Part shown: positions 9,237-20,558 of the stretch, piece after piece | How positions within the stretch are numbered: position 1 is the first letter of the stretch | Layout: each line of letters opens with the position of its first letter | From: Lysobacteraceae bacterium | GTDB lineage: Bacteria > Pseudomonadota > Gammaproteobacteria > Xanthomonadales > Xanthomonadaceae | Direction of reading: 5' to 3' | Assembly: GCA_026005075.1 (NCBI GenBank) | Contig: BPKJ01000004.1 | Coordinates: 7,501 to 71,500 of the forward strand | Length of the DNA: 64,000 bases | Notes under the pieces: model-generated | What the model was told of the DNA's origin: nothing | The model's database searches: none | What the model saw: the letters and a program-made list of their open reading frames with translations, nothing else | Position numbers and translations under genes: made by a program

Positions 9237-11250
<2,014 letters not shown>

Positions 11251-11270
11251 GGCAAGCCGCGCCCCCTTCC

Positions 11271-11298
11271 AAGGCCCCGCCCCGGCGGGGCCTTTTCT
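11271..11298 (+). terminator. Rho-independent terminator after hppA
   Basis: Perfect 11-base arms AAGGCCCCGCC (11271-11281) and GGCGGGGCCTT (11284-11294) form a GC-rich stem that runs into CCTTTTCTTTC. It is the best-formed terminator in the window and separates hppA from ppa, so ppa has its own promoter. Confidence 0.75.
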
Positions 11299-11392
11299 TT
11301 CCCGGGGCCCGCGGGGCGCCGTGGAATGCTTGCTCCACTCCGCTGCGGTATGCTTCGCGCCCTTTTATTGCACCGCAGCAAGGACCAAGCCC

Positions 11393-11941
11393 ATGGGTCT
11401 CGACCTCGTTCCTACCGGCCGCGACGTGCCGAACGAAATCAACGTCATCATCGAAATCCCCAAGGATGCAGAGCCGGTCAAGTACGAGGTCGACAAGGCC
11501 ACCGGCGCGATCTTCGTCGACCGCATCCTCTCGACCCCGATGCGCTACCCGTGCAACTACGGCTACGTCCCGCACACCCTGTGCGGCGACGGCGATCCCG
11601 CCGACGTGCTGGTGGTGCTGCCGCTGCCGCTGGTGCCGGGGTCGGTGATCCGTTGCCGCCCGGTCGGGGTGCTGAAGATGACCGACGAAGCCGGCAGCGA
11701 CGAGAAGCTGCTCGCGGTGCCGGTGCCGAAGATCTTCGCCGGCTATGCCCACATCGAGGACATCGGCCACGTCTCGGCGCACTGGCTGGAGCGGATCGGA
11801 CACTTCTTCGAGCACTACAAGGACCTCGAGAAGGGCAAGTGGGTGCGCATCGACGGCTGGGGCGGCGCGGAGGAGGCACGACGCATCCTGCGCGAGGCCG
11901 TCGAGCGTTTCGATGCCCTGCCCGAGCGCCCCAACTACTAG
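11393..11941 (+). CDS. ppa: inorganic pyrophosphatase (soluble, family I)
   Basis: Cytoplasmic Mg-dependent PPase that removes PPi. The 182 residues match the hexameric bacterial family I. Signature residues: [15 protein letters not shown] with the conserved Glu, [14 protein letters not shown] (Lys, Glu and Asp), [20 protein letters not shown] (metal-binding Asp cluster), and [14 protein letters not shown] near the end. Start ATG at 11393, with AAGGA upstream. A terminator divides it from hppA. Both a proton-pumping and a soluble PPase therefore sit behind the PPi-dependent PFK, so the cell must partition PPi between them. Confidence 0.96.
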   Translation: MGLDLVPTGRDVPNEINVIIEIPKDAEPVKYEVDKATGAIFVDRILSTPMRYPCNYGYVPHTLCGDGDPADVLVVLPLPLVPGSVIRCRPVGVLKMTDEAGSDEKLLAVPVPKIFAGYAHIEDIGHVSAHWLERIGHFFEHYKDLEKGKWVRIDGWGGAEEARRILREAVERFDALPERPNY

Positions 11942-11951
11942 GGTCCCAAGG

Positions 11952-11974
11952 CGCCCGCGGCGTGACCGCGGGCG
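11952..11974 (+). terminator. GC hairpin downstream of ppa
   Basis: Perfect 9-base arms CGCCCGCGG (11952-11960) and CCGCGGGCG (11966-11974) with a 5-base loop, starting 11 bases after the ppa stop. No U-run follows, so it may be a 3' stabilising hairpin or a weak terminator. Confidence 0.4.
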
Positions 11975-12046
11975 GCCCGATAGGCTATCTTCACCGGCAA
12001 GGCCGAAGGGCCGGGAGGGGTCCACCGACAGACTTTGGAGGGGAGC

Positions 12047-13150
12047 GTGGTCGTACTGATCATCGGACGCGATGCCGGCCAGGACTCGGGCATCGAGGCG
12101 GCTCTCGAGGACCTCGGCGTCGACTGGAACCTCCAGTTCTGCACCGACGCCAGCGGGGCCTTGGGCTTTGCCCAGGCCAACCCGGTGGATGTCGCCGTCT
12201 CCGAGCTGCGCCCGGTCGGCATGGACGGCATTGCCCTGCTCGAGCGCATCCGCGCCCACCATCCGGAGGCGGCCCGGATCATGCTCCTCGACGAGAGCGA
12301 GGAAGCGCATGCCATGAAGGCGCTTGGTGTCGCCCACCGGATCCTCAACAAGCCGCTGCGGGCCGAGGAACTGCTGGAGGCGGTCGAAAGCATCGACGAG
12401 CTGCGCGAGATCCTGCAATCGCCCGAACTGCAGCAGTCGGTGGGACGGATCGACAAGCTGCCGCCCCCGCCCAAGCTCTACCTCGCACTGACCCGGGCCC
12501 TCGACGACCCGGACGTCTCGCCGGCCGCGCTGGCCGGCCTGATCCAGCAGGACCCGGCCATGGCGGCCAAGGTCCTGCGCCTGTGCAACTCGGCCTACTT
12601 CTCCGGCGGTCGCACCATCTCGGACGTGCGCACCGCGGTGATCCGCCTCGGCCAGCAGACCTTGCGGCGCATGGTGCTTGCCACCGAGGTGTTCGGCAAT
12701 GCGGTCAACCCTGCGGTCGACCGCGATGCCATGCGCGACCGCGCCCTGCTTTCCTCCCAGCTCGCCGCCCGCTTGCTGGCGGGAAGCAGCTCGGAACTGG
12801 CCGCCACCGCCGCCCTTCTGGCCGAGGTCGGCATGCTGCTCCCCGGCGTTCGCTACCTCGACAGGAACGGCGAGCTCGTCGGCGAAGGCCCGCACTACGC
12901 CGAGGCAGGCGCCTACCTGCTCGGCATGTGGGGCCTGCCGATGCCCATCGTCGAGGCGGTGGCCCACCACCACCAGCCGCAGCGCTCGCGCGCGCGTGGG
13001 TTCTGGGTCAGCGGTGCCGTCCACGTCGCCCGCGCGCTGATCACCGGCCAGCCCGTCGACGAGGAATACCTGCGCAAGGTCAGCATGCTCGACAAGCTCC
13101 CGGCCTGGGAGAAGCTGGCCGCGGACCTGCTCGAGGTCCAGACCGACTAG
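12047..13150 (+). CDS. HDOD protein with degenerate response-regulator receiver domain
   Basis: A 367-residue cytoplasmic protein. Residues 1-118 have a receiver fold, but the phosphosite region reads VAVSELRPVGMDG: Glu replaces the phospho-acceptor Asp, and the switch Thr is Leu (RIMLLDE). The conserved Lys survives in ILNKPL. Residues about 140-330 are an HDOD domain (LPPPPKLYLALTRAL, LIQQDPAMAAKVLRLCNSAY, AVIRLGQQTLRRMVLA), the non-catalytic relative of HD phosphohydrolases used in signalling adaptors. Start GTG at 12047 follows GGAGGGG; a TTG at 12035 is less likely. Signalling probably runs through protein contacts rather than phosphorylation. No kinase is adjacent. Partners are unknown. 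Confidence 0.87.
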   Translation: MVVLIIGRDAGQDSGIEAALEDLGVDWNLQFCTDASGALGFAQANPVDVAVSELRPVGMDGIALLERIRAHHPEAARIMLLDESEEAHAMKALGVAHRILNKPLRAEELLEAVESIDELREILQSPELQQSVGRIDKLPPPPKLYLALTRALDDPDVSPAALAGLIQQDPAMAAKVLRLCNSAYFSGGRTISDVRTAVIRLGQQTLRRMVLATEVFGNAVNPAVDRDAMRDRALLSSQLAARLLAGSSSELAATAALLAEVGMLLPGVRYLDRNGELVGEGPHYAEAGAYLLGMWGLPMPIVEAVAHHHQPQRSRARGFWVSGAVHVARALITGQPVDEEYLRKVSMLDKLPAWEKLAADLLEVQTD

Positions 13151-13153
13151 CCA

Positions 13154-13186
13154 CGCTGCGGGGAGGCCCCGCGGCCGCCCGCAGCG
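13154..13186 (+). terminator. hairpin after the HDOD gene
   Basis: Arms CGCTGCGGG (13154-13162) and CCCGCAGCG (13178-13186) with a GC-rich loop, four bases after the HDOD stop. No U-run. It lies between two converging transcripts (HDOD and rnpB). Confidence 0.35.
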
Positions 13187-13204
13187 CAAGGCAGGCCGCA
13201 AGGG

Positions 13205-13233
13205 CCAGCCGCCCTGATCCCGTGGGCGGCTGG
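13205..13233 (-). terminator. hairpin just past the rnpB 3' end
   Basis: Arms of nine bases, 13205-13213 (CCAGCCGCC) and 13225-13233 (GGCGGCTGG), placed about five bases beyond the inferred rnpB 3' end on the minus strand. No T-run, as in other hairpins of this GC-rich window. Confidence 0.4.
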
Positions 13234-13237
13234 AGAA

Positions 13238-13613
13238 GGGCGGAGCCGGCCGGTAAGCCGGGTTCTGTCGTGGACAGTCATTCCTCTTGGCCGACCGTCG
13301 CCGGCCGGCTCGAGCGGCCTACCCGGACGCACCGCGGGCCACGGCATGGCGTCCCTATTTGGCCTTGCTCCGGGTGGGGTTTGCCGTGCCGCGCGGCGTT
13401 GGCCCCGCGCGCGGTGCGCTCTTACCGCACCGTTTCACCATCACCACGCATGGTTCCACCAGGGTGGACCACCGTTCGGCTGTCTGCTCTCTGTTGCACT
13501 TTCCGTCGGCTCGCGCCGCCCAGGCGTTACCTGGCACCCTGCCCTGTGGAGCCCGGACTTTCCTCCCCCGCCGCAGCGATGCGGCGGCAGCGACTGTCTG
13601 GCCGGCTCCGCGC
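13238..13613 (-). ncRNA. rnpB: RNase P RNA, bacterial type A
   Basis: Catalytic RNA of RNase P, which matures tRNA 5' ends. On the minus strand, the 5' and 3' ends pair as the P1 helix (GCCGGCTCCG region at 13601-13610 with CGGAGCCGGC at 13241-13250). The universally conserved block GAGGAAAGTCCGGGC is present (complement of about 13551-13565), followed by GGGTGCCAGGTAACGCCTGG and GTGCAACAGAGAGCA. Near the 3' end is ACAGAACCCGGCTTA (complement of 13254-13268). Length is about 375 nt, normal for type A. Ends are set by P1 and by the upstream -10, so they may be off by a few bases. It follows rsmI on the same strand. Confidence 0.95.
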
Positions 13614-13618
13614 CGCGC

Positions 13619-13627
13619 AGTGTAGCA
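13619..13627 (-). promoter_or_regulatory. extended -10 promoter of rnpB (TGCTACACT)
   Basis: On the minus strand TGC-TACACT gives an extended -10 whose last base lies about seven bases before the inferred 5' end of rnpB. It sits in the short gap after the rsmI stop at 13634. No clear -35 is visible, as is common with extended -10 promoters. Confidence 0.55.
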
Positions 13628-13633
13628 CCGGCA

Positions 13634-14512
13634 TCAGGCCTCTGCCTTCGCGGAGTCGTACAGCGCCTTGCGCGGCGCTCCGCTCAGTTCCGCGGCGAGC
13701 CGGGCCGCCGTGGAAGGCGGCAGGTGCGCGGCGAGCAGAGCCTGGATGCGCCGCCCCTCGGCCAGTCGCGCCATGGCATCGTCGGCCGCGCCTTCGACCA
13801 CCAGCACGAACTCGCCACGCTGCTGGTCGGGATCGATCGCGCACCGTGCCTGCAACTGCTGCAGGGTCCCATGGAGCACGGTCTCGAAACGCTTGGTCAG
13901 CTCCCGTGCGAGCGTGGCCCGACGCTCCGCGCCAAGACCCGCGGCCAGATCGGCAAGGGCCTCGACGATGCGGTGCGCGCTCTCGTAGAAGATCAGCGTG
14001 CGCGGCTCGGCGCGAAGACGCGCGATGGCCTCGCGCCGCGCCGCCGCGCGTGCGGGCAGGAAGCCCTCGAAGCAGAAGCGGTCCGAGGGCAGCCCCGCGA
14101 CCGAGAGCGCGGCAATCAGGGCGCAGGGGCCCGGTACCGGGCTGACTTCGATCCCCGCCTCGCGCGCCGCCCGCACGAGGCGGAACCCGGGATCGCTGAC
14201 CAGCGGGGTCCCCGCGTCGGACACCAGCGCCAGCCGCTGCCCGGCCGCGAGGCGCGCAAGGCAGCGCGCCACCATGCCCGCCTCGTTGTGCTCGTGCAGG
14301 GCCCACAGGGGCGTGCCGATGCCGAACTGCTGCAGCAGCGGCCGCGTGTGGCGGGTGTCCTCGGCAAGGATGAGGTCGGCCGTGCGCAGGACCTCCACCG
14401 CACGCGGCGAGAGGTCCCCGAGGTTGCCGATCGGGGTCGCCACCACCCACAGCAGGCCACCCCGCGCGGGGGCAGCAGCGCTCTCGTCCTGGTCCGGTTC
14501 ACGACGGTTCAT
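13634..14512 (-). CDS. rsmI: 16S rRNA (cytidine-2'-O)-methyltransferase RsmI
   Basis: RsmI 2'-O-methylates C1402 of 16S rRNA using SAM. The 292 residues form the tetrapyrrole-methylase-like fold. Motifs: LWVVATPIGNLGDLSPRAVE, then AEDTRHTRPLL, HEHNE, LVSDAGTPLVSDPGFRLVRA, VPGPCALIAALSVAGLPSDRF and FYESAHRI, all standard for the family. Start ATG at 14512 is 43 bases from the divergent lpoA. The rsmI/lpoA/yraN divergent arrangement is conserved in many gammaproteobacteria (yraL-yraM-yraN in E. coli), which supports all three calls. rnpB lies immediately downstream. Confidence 0.96.
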   Translation of the reverse strand: MNRREPDQDESAAAPARGGLLWVVATPIGNLGDLSPRAVEVLRTADLILAEDTRHTRPLLQQFGIGTPLWALHEHNEAGMVARCLARLAAGQRLALVSDAGTPLVSDPGFRLVRAAREAGIEVSPVPGPCALIAALSVAGLPSDRFCFEGFLPARAAARREAIARLRAEPRTLIFYESAHRIVEALADLAAGLGAERRATLARELTKRFETVLHGTLQQLQARCAIDPDQQRGEFVLVVEGAADDAMARLAEGRRIQALLAAHLPPSTAARLAAELSGAPRKALYDSAKAEA

Positions 14513-14516
14513 CCGC

Positions 14517-14522
14517 TATGAT
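14517..14522 (+). promoter_or_regulatory. candidate -10 (TATGAT) for lpoA
   Basis: TATGAT matches five of six bases and lies 33 bases before the lpoA ATG in the 43-base gap to rsmI. The -35 would fall inside the start of rsmI and is not convincing. Confidence 0.35.
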
Positions 14523-14555
14523 CATGCCACCTTGCGCTGGCGAACGGACGCATCG

Positions 14556-16316
14556 ATGACGCCGATCCGGGCCTTCTGGCCGACCCTGCTGTGTGCACTC
14601 CTGGCCGCCTGCGCCGGAGCCCCGGGCCGTGGCGGCCCTCCCGAGGAGGCGCGGATGGCCGAGCAGCTTCTGCGCGAAGGGGACTACGAGGCGGCTGCGG
14701 AGGCCTTCCTCGACGCCGCGGAGCGGTCGCGCGGGCAGCGCGACCACTACCTGCTGCGCGCGGCCGAGACGCTGCGCGAGCTGGGCCAGGCGCAGCGCGC
14801 CGGCGCTCTGGCAGGGGAGATCGACGGCCGCCGTCTCGAGGCCGTGGAGCGCATGCGCCTGCACCTCCTGCGCGCCGAGCTGGCGCTGGGCGCCGGGGAT
14901 GCGAAGACGGCGCGCGCCGAGCTCGACGCGATCCCGACCGCGCCCCCTGCGGCCTTCCGCGCCCGCTGGCTGGAGCTGCGTGGAAGGGCCTTCGAGCAGG
15001 AGGATCCGTTCCACGCCGCTCGGCTGTTCGCCGAACTCGAGCCCCTGCTGCCGCCCCGCGAACGCGCGGCCAACGTGCGTCGCATCCGCGAGCTGCTGGC
15101 CGGGCTGCGCGACGGCCCCCTGCTGGCGGCCGCCAACCGGCTCGCCCCCGAGGATCCGCTGCGCCGGCACCTGGTCCGCGCCCTCACCGCGCGCGGTCTG
15201 GCCGTGCCGCCGGTGCTCCGCCCCGCGGCAGAGCCGGCCGCCGCTCCTTCCTCGGGAAGGACCGAGCTGGCCCTGCTGGTGCCGCTGAGCGGCCCGCTCA
15301 GCGCGGCAGGCGAGGTCGTGCGCGACGGCTTCCTCGCCGCCCATTTCCAGTCCGACGACCGACAGCGGATGCATGTCCGCGTCCTCGACAGCGGCAGCAC
15401 GCCGGAGACGGCGCTCGCGGCCTACCGCGACGCGGTCGCCGGCGGCGCCCGGATCGTGGTCGGCCCGCTGGCCCGCGATTCGGTCGCGGCCCTGTTCTCA
15501 CAGACCCGGCTTCCGGTCCCGGTGGTGGCGCTGAACCGCAGCGGCCCGGTACCCCCGGGCCATGTCAGTTTCGCCCTTGCCCCCGAGGACGAGGGCGCGG
15601 CGGTGTCGGCGCGCATGCAACGTCGCGGGCTGATACGGGTGGTGGCGGTGGTGGGCAGCGAGGAGAGCGCCAGTCGGGCCTTCGAGGGCTTCAGGGCCCG
15701 GCACCTTCGCGCCGGCGGCAGCGTGCTCGCCAGCATCCGCATCGACGAGAGCCAGATCGACCACCTGCCGGTGATCCGCAAGGGGCTCGAATCCGCCGGC
15801 CTGCCCACGGCGCTGCCGGAGGATCCGGACATCGAGCACGACCCGGGCTTCGACGCCGTGTTCCTCGCCGCACGGGCCTCGGCCGCGCGGCTGCTGGTGC
15901 CGCAGATCCGGCTGTTCGGCCTCTCCGAGGTGCCCATCTTCGCGCCCTCCATGGTCCACGTACCCGGTGGCGATCCGCGGCTGGACCGCGATCTTGCCGG
16001 CGTCGAATTCGTGGACGCCCCGTGGCTGGTGGACGAGCTGGCCGGCTTTCCGTCGCGGCAGGATCTCGCCCGGCTTCGGCCGACGCTCGACGGGCCCGCG
16101 GCCCGGCTGTTCGCGTTCGGAATGGATGCCCTCGCCCTTGCGCAGGTGGTTGCGGCGGGGGATTTCGGGCGGCCGGTGCACGGTGCCACCGGTGTGCTCG
16201 TCATCGATGAGCTCGGCGAAGTGCAGCGCGAGCCCGCGACCGCCGTGTTCCGCGGCGGCCTCCCCCAGCGGAAGGAGGAGGCCGCCCTGGTCAGCGAGCG
16301 TGGACCGCAGGGCTGA
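14556..16316 (+). CDS. lpoA: penicillin-binding protein activator LpoA (outer-membrane lipoprotein)
   Basis: LpoA reaches from the outer membrane through peptidoglycan to stimulate PBP1A. The 586 residues begin with a lipoprotein signal, hydrophobic core then LLAAC (Cys at about residue 15). An N-terminal helical TPR-like part (to about 220) is rich in Ala/Arg/Leu. A C-terminal periplasmic-binding-protein-like domain starts at [20 protein letters not shown] and includes GARIVVGPL and [16 protein letters not shown]. The start ATG is the first in the frame and places the signal peptide correctly. It overlaps yraN by 17 bases. The neighbourhood (rsmI divergent, yraN downstream) matches E. coli. 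Confidence 0.93.
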   Translation: MTPIRAFWPTLLCALLAACAGAPGRGGPPEEARMAEQLLREGDYEAAAEAFLDAAERSRGQRDHYLLRAAETLRELGQAQRAGALAGEIDGRRLEAVERMRLHLLRAELALGAGDAKTARAELDAIPTAPPAAFRARWLELRGRAFEQEDPFHAARLFAELEPLLPPRERAANVRRIRELLAGLRDGPLLAAANRLAPEDPLRRHLVRALTARGLAVPPVLRPAAEPAAAPSSGRTELALLVPLSGPLSAAGEVVRDGFLAAHFQSDDRQRMHVRVLDSGSTPETALAAYRDAVAGGARIVVGPLARDSVAALFSQTRLPVPVVALNRSGPVPPGHVSFALAPEDEGAAVSARMQRRGLIRVVAVVGSEESASRAFEGFRARHLRAGGSVLASIRIDESQIDHLPVIRKGLESAGLPTALPEDPDIEHDPGFDAVFLAARASAARLLVPQIRLFGLSEVPIFAPSMVHVPGGDPRLDRDLAGVEFVDAPWLVDELAGFPSRQDLARLRPTLDGPAARLFAFGMDALALAQVVAAGDFGRPVHGATGVLVIDELGEVQREPATAVFRGGLPQRKEEAALVSERGPQG

Positions 16317-16662
16317 GGGCGAGGCACGCGAGGAGCAGGCGCGTCTCCTGCTGGAGCGCGCAGGCCTGAGCACGCTGGCCCGCAACCAGCGCTACCGTGT
16401 CGGCGAGATCGATCTGGTCATGCTGGACGGCGAGGTGCTGGTCTTCGTCGAGGTGCGCTACCGCCGCAGCAGGGGCTTCGGCGGCGCGCTCGCCTCGGTC
16501 GATCCTGGCAAGCAGAGACGACTGGTTCGCGCCGCGCAGTGCTTCCTCGCCGCCCACGCCGCGCACGCCCGCCGGCCCTGCCGGTTCGACGTCGTCGCGC
16601 TGGGCGATGGGGCTCCGACCTGGGTTCGCGATGCCTTCCGTCCGGATGGAGGCGCGTCGTGA
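16300..16662 (+). CDS. yraN: YraN family protein (UPF0102, endonuclease-like fold)
   Basis: A 120-residue cytoplasmic protein of the UPF0102/YraN family, which has a restriction-endonuclease-like fold; its role is not established. Visible: [38 protein letters not shown] (Glu-Ile-Asp-Leu, the family's putative active-site strand) and [21 protein letters not shown] (Glu-Val-Arg). The likely start is GTG at 16300, inside the end of lpoA (17-base overlap), because no ATG fits. The stop overlaps the GTG of the next gene (GTGA). Translation is probably coupled along lpoA-yraN-oxidase-UDG. Confidence 0.9.
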   Translation: MDRRAEGEAREEQARLLLERAGLSTLARNQRYRVGEIDLVMLDGEVLVFVEVRYRRSRGFGGALASVDPGKQRRLVRAAQCFLAAHAAHARRPCRFDVVALGDGAPTWVRDAFRPDGGAS

Positions 16663-18038
16663 GTTCGGTGCTGGCGCGGCTCAAGGCAGAACTGGGAGCG
16701 CAACTGCCGGCCACATGCCTCCTCGACACGCCGGCGGCGCAAGTGGTCTATGCCAGCGACAACTCGAGGCAAACCGGGGAACCCGACCTCGTGGTGCTGG
16801 CCCGCGAGCACGCCGACGTCGTGGCGGTGGCACGCGCCTGCCACCGGTTCGGCGTGCCGCTCACCGCACGCGGCCGCGGCACCAACACCACCGGTGCCTG
16901 CATCGCCGCGCAGGGCGGCGTGGTGCTCAGCCTGGAGCGCATGCAGCGGATCCTCGCCATCCGCCCGGCCGACCGTGTGGCCGTGGTCGAGCCGGGCGTG
17001 CTCAATGGAGTCCTGCAGCAGGCGCTGGCCGCCCATGGCTGCTTCTGGCCCGCGGACCCGACCTCGGCGCCCTACTCCACGGTGGGCGGCAACCTGGCCT
17101 GCAATGCCGGCGGACCGCGGACGCTCAAGTACGGCAGCGCCCGCGACAACCTCCTCGCCCTCGCCGCGGTGGACGGCCGCGGTCGCAGCTTCCGCTGTGG
17201 CGCGGCGGTCAGCAAGAACAGCACCGGCTACGACCTCGCGCGGCTGATCGCCGGCAGCGAGGGCACGCTGGCGATCATCACCGAGGCAAGCCTGCGCCTT
17301 GCCCCCTTGCCCGAGGCAAGGCGTGGCCTGCGCGCGGTCTACGCGGACAGCGCCTCGGCCGCCGCGGCGGTGGCCAGCATCATGGCCCAGCCCGTGCTGC
17401 CATCCCTGCTCGAGTTCATGGACGACCGCGCGCTCGACCTCGTGCGCGCGCGGGGTGTGGCGCTTCCTGCGCATGCGGGCGGCCTTCTGCTGCTCGAGGC
17501 CGACGGGCCTGCGGCCTCGCTCGATGCGGCGGTCGAGGCGCTGCGCCTCGCCGCCGCCGTGCCCGGCCTGCTGGACTGGCAGCAGGCCGAGGATGCCGCG
17601 CAGCTGGAGGCGCTCTGGGCGGCACGCAAGGCGCTTTCCCCGGCGCTGCGTTCGATCGCTCCGGACAAGATCAACGAGGACGTGGTGGTGCCGGTGAGCC
17701 GGATCCCCGACCTTCTGCACCGGGTGCGCGACCTCGCCCGCTCGGCCGCGATCGACGCCGTCTGCTTCGGCCATGCCGGCAACGGCAACCTCCACGTCAA
17801 TCTCCTGTTCGACCGCGCCGACCCCGCGCAGGCGGCCGCCGCGGCGCGCTGCCTCGAGGGCGTGTTCGATGCCGTGCTCGAGCTGGGCGGCACGCTGAGC
17901 GGCGAACACGGCATCGGTCTTGCCAAGCGCGACTACATGCACCGCGCTGTCGATCCCGTGGCGCTTGCGCTGATGCGCGAGCTCAAGGCCGTGTTCGACC
18001 CGGCCGGGATCCTCAACCCGGGCAAGCTTCTGCCATGA
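16659..18038 (+). CDS. FAD-linked oxidase, GlcD/D-lactate dehydrogenase type
   Basis: A 459-residue flavoprotein with an N-terminal PCMH FAD-binding domain ([57 protein letters not shown]) and a C-terminal FAD-oxidase domain with [33 protein letters not shown] and [14 protein letters not shown]. This is the GlcD / cytochrome D-lactate dehydrogenase / D-2-hydroxyglutarate dehydrogenase group, so the substrate is a D-2-hydroxyacid, not known more closely. The GTG start at 16659 has GGAGG seven bases upstream and overlaps the yraN stop (GTGA). The next gene starts in an ATGA overlap. No iron-sulfur partner (GlcF-like) is nearby, so it probably donates electrons to another acceptor. Confidence 0.9.
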   Translation: MSSVLARLKAELGAQLPATCLLDTPAAQVVYASDNSRQTGEPDLVVLAREHADVVAVARACHRFGVPLTARGRGTNTTGACIAAQGGVVLSLERMQRILAIRPADRVAVVEPGVLNGVLQQALAAHGCFWPADPTSAPYSTVGGNLACNAGGPRTLKYGSARDNLLALAAVDGRGRSFRCGAAVSKNSTGYDLARLIAGSEGTLAIITEASLRLAPLPEARRGLRAVYADSASAAAAVASIMAQPVLPSLLEFMDDRALDLVRARGVALPAHAGGLLLLEADGPAASLDAAVEALRLAAAVPGLLDWQQAEDAAQLEALWAARKALSPALRSIAPDKINEDVVVPVSRIPDLLHRVRDLARSAAIDAVCFGHAGNGNLHVNLLFDRADPAQAAAAARCLEGVFDAVLELGGTLSGEHGIGLAKRDYMHRAVDPVALALMRELKAVFDPAGILNPGKLLP

Positions 18039-18646
18039 GCGCGGAACTCCAGGCTCTGCTGGCGGAAATCCGCGCCTGCCAGATCTGCGCCTCCCAGCTC
18101 CCGCTCGGTCCCCGGCCGGTGCTGCGCGCCGCCGCCTCGGCAAGGCTGCTGGTGGTCGGCCAGGCGCCCGGCGTGCGCGTGCATCATTCGGGCCTGCCGT
18201 GGAACGACTCCAGCGGGATCCGTCTGCGGCACTGGCTGGCACTGGACCGCGAGCACTTCTACGACGCGAGCCGGGTGGCGATCGTGCCGATGGGATTCTG
18301 CTATCCGGGAACCGGCCGCAGCGGAGACCTGCCGCCGCGCCCGGAATGCAGCAAGACCTGGCACCCGCGGCTGCTGCCCCTGCTGCCCCATGTCCGCCTG
18401 ACCCTGCTGATCGGGCATTACGCGCAGGTCTGGTTCCTCGGCGCGGCGCGCCGACGCACCCTCACCGAAACCGTGCGCGCGTGGCGGCACTACCTGCCTC
18501 GTTTCCTGCCCCTGCCGCATCCCAGCCCGCGCAACCAGCTCTGGCTGCGCACCAACCCCTGGTTCGAGGCCGAACTGGTCCCCGAACTGCGCAAGCAGGT
18601 CGCCCGCGCTCTGGCGGAGGAAGACGACGACACCGCCCCCGGCTGA
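18035..18646 (+). CDS. uracil-DNA glycosylase superfamily protein
   Basis: A 203-residue protein of the UDG fold. LLVVGQAPGVRVHHSGLPW carries the GxxPG water-activating loop, and LPLPHPSPRN the HPS loop of motif 2. Four cysteines (Cys15, Cys18, then those in GFCYPG and PECSKTW) are placed as in the iron-sulfur UDG families, so a [4Fe-4S] cluster is plausible. The acidic or Asn residue that activates water in UNG is not obvious, so base-excision activity is an inference from the fold. It starts in an ATGA overlap with the FAD oxidase gene and ends the lpoA-to-UDG run. Confidence 0.8.
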   Translation: MSAELQALLAEIRACQICASQLPLGPRPVLRAAASARLLVVGQAPGVRVHHSGLPWNDSSGIRLRHWLALDREHFYDASRVAIVPMGFCYPGTGRSGDLPPRPECSKTWHPRLLPLLPHVRLTLLIGHYAQVWFLGAARRRTLTETVRAWRHYLPRFLPLPHPSPRNQLWLRTNPWFEAELVPELRKQVARALAEEDDDTAPG

Positions 18647-18707
18647 GCGGCACGCGACCGGCGCCGCCACTACCATTCCGATCTCCCGCTTCGTGGCCTT
18701 TCCGACC

Positions 18708-20558
18708 ATGCACGCCTCAGGCGTACTCGAACTCGTGCTCCTGCTGCTCGCGACCGTGGTGATCACGGTGCCGATCTTCCGCCGCCTCGGGCTGGGCGCG
18801 ATCCTCGGCTACCTCGCGGGCGGCATCGCCATCGGTCCGCAGGTCCTTGCCCTCGTGCCAGAGCCGATGGCCATCCTCGCCGTGTCGGAGCTCGGCGTGG
18901 TGATGCTGCTGTTCCTGATCGGGCTGGAACTGTCGCCGCCCCGGCTATGGGTGATGCGCCGGCAGGTGTTCGGCCTCGGCGCCCTGCAGGTCCTTGGTAG
19001 CGCAGCGCTGCTGGCAGTCGGGCTGACGGCCCTCGGTTGGGGCTGGAAGACCTCCTTGATCGTGGCCACGGCGCTCGCCCTGTCGTCGACGGCGGTCGGC
19101 CTGCAACTGCTGGCCGAACGCAAGGAACTGGGGAGCGAGCATGGGCGGGTGACCTTCGCCATCCTCCTGTTCCAGGACCTCGCGGTGTTGCCGGCACTGG
19201 CCCTGATCGCGGTACTCGGGGAGACGGTCGGGCATACCGGCTTCGACTGGGAATCCCTCGCGCGGGCGGTGCTGGCCATCGCGGCGGTGATCGTCGTCGG
19301 CCGCTGGCTGCTGCGGCACCTGTTTCACGCCGTCGCCAACGCCCACTCGGTGGAGGTCTTCACCGCCAGCGCCCTTCTGGTGGTGGCCGGCACCGCGTGG
19401 CTGATGCAGGAAGTCGGCCTGAGCATGGGGCTCGGGGCCTTCCTGGCCGGGGTTCTGCTGGCCGACTCGGAGTTCCGGCACGAACTCGAGTCGCACATCG
19501 AGCCGTTCAAAGGTCTGCTGCTCGGCCTGTTCTTTCTCGCCGTCGGAATGAGCCTCGACCTTGGCGTGGTCGCGGAACGCCCCCTGCCGATCCTCGCCGG
19601 CGTGGCGGCAGTGATGGCGATCAAGGGCCTCGTGCTGCTGGGCGTAGGCCGGCTCGGCGGACTCGGCACGGCCGACGCCCTGCGCCTTGCCGCCGTCCTC
19701 GCCATGGGTGGCGAGTTTGCGTTCGTGTTGCTCGCCGATGCCCACCGTGCCTCGCTGCTGGACGCCGCCCTAAGGGACCGGCTGGTGGCGATCGTGGGCC
19801 TGTCCATGGCCTGCACCCCGCCGCTGGTGTCCCTGCTGGCGCGCAAGCTCGGGCGACCGAAGGCCCGCCGCGAGACGCCGGCGGCCGCTGACCTCGAGGC
19901 CGAACCGGCGCCGGTGATCCTCGCCGGTTTCGGCCGCATGGGGCAGATCGTGGGCCGGCTGCTGCGCGCCTCGGGCATCCCGTTCACCGCCCTCGAGAAC
20001 AGCCCCGAGCAGGTCGAACTCTCGCGCCGCTTCGGCACCCGCATCCACTTTGGCGATCCGGCGCGTCTCGACCTGCTGCGGGCCGCGCACGCCGACCGCG
20101 CGCGGCTGATCGTGGTGACCACCGACGACCCGGACGCCAACCTGCGCACCGTGCGCATCGTGCGGCGGGTGTTTCCCCACCTGAGGATCATCGCCCGTGC
20201 GCGCAACCGCCAGCATGCGTTCCGGCTGATGGACCTCGGCGTTGACGCGGTGATCCGGGAGACCTTCCACTCGGCCATCGAGATGGGCCGGCTGAGCCTG
20301 TGCCTGCTGGGCATGGACGAGGACCAGGCCCGCCGCCGGGCTATCCAGTTCGCCCGCCACGACGAGGCGCTGCTGCGCGAGCAGCACCTGGTCTACGACG
20401 ACGAGGCAGCCCTGGTGGCCTCCTCGCGGGAGGCATTGGAGCAGCTGATCCAGTTGTTCGAGGCGGACCCGCAGCCCGGTCCCTCCCCCTCGACCTGGGA
20501 CGATCCGCAGACGCCTGCCAGCGATCAGGGAGCGCCGGGGCGCCTCAACGATCCCTGA
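18708..20558 (+). CDS. CPA2 cation:proton antiporter, KefB/KefC-like with TrkA-N domain
   Basis: A 616-residue protein with about 12-13 TM helices (residues 1-385) and a cytoplasmic RCK/TrkA-N Rossmann domain (about 400-520) opening VILAGFGRMGQIVGRLL. Membrane motifs include YLAGGIAIGP, LFLIGLELSP, LALSSTAVGLQLL, AILLFQDLAVLPAL and FFLAVGMSLDLG, all characteristic of K+/H+ antiporters of the Kef group. Start taken at ATG 18708; a GTG at 18693 in the same frame would add five residues, and neither has a strong RBS. It probably exports K+ in exchange for H+ under NAD or glutathione control; no KefF/KefG partner is adjacent. The 3' end overlaps the convergent ankyrin gene by 14 bases. Confidence 0.92.
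   Translation: MHASGVLELVLLLLATVVITVPIFRRLGLGAILGYLAGGIAIGPQVLALVPEPMAILAVSELGVVMLLFLIGLELSPPRLWVMRRQVFGLGALQVLGSAALLAVGLTALGWGWKTSLIVATALALSSTAVGLQLLAERKELGSEHGRVTFAILLFQDLAVLPALALIAVLGETVGHTGFDWESLARAVLAIAAVIVVGRWLLRHLFHAVANAHSVEVFTASALLVVAGTAWLMQEVGLSMGLGAFLAGVLLADSEFRHELESHIEPFKGLLLGLFFLAVGMSLDLGVVAERPLPILAGVAAVMAIKGLVLLGVGRLGGLGTADALRLAAVLAMGGEFAFVLLADAHRASLLDAALRDRLVAIVGLSMACTPPLVSLLARKLGRPKARRETPAAADLEAEPAPVILAGFGRMGQIVGRLLRASGIPFTALENSPEQVELSRRFGTRIHFGDPARLDLLRAAHADRARLIVVTTDDPDANLRTVRIVRRVFPHLRIIARARNRQHAFRLMDLGVDAVIRETFHSAIEMGRLSLCLLGMDEDQARRRAIQFARHDEALLREQHLVYDDEAALVASSREALEQLIQLFEADPQPGPSPSTWDDPQTPASDQGAPGRLNDP

Noticed and set aside
13355-13625. Small ORFs overlapping rnpB
   Set aside because: They lie inside the structured RNA and have no conserved protein features.
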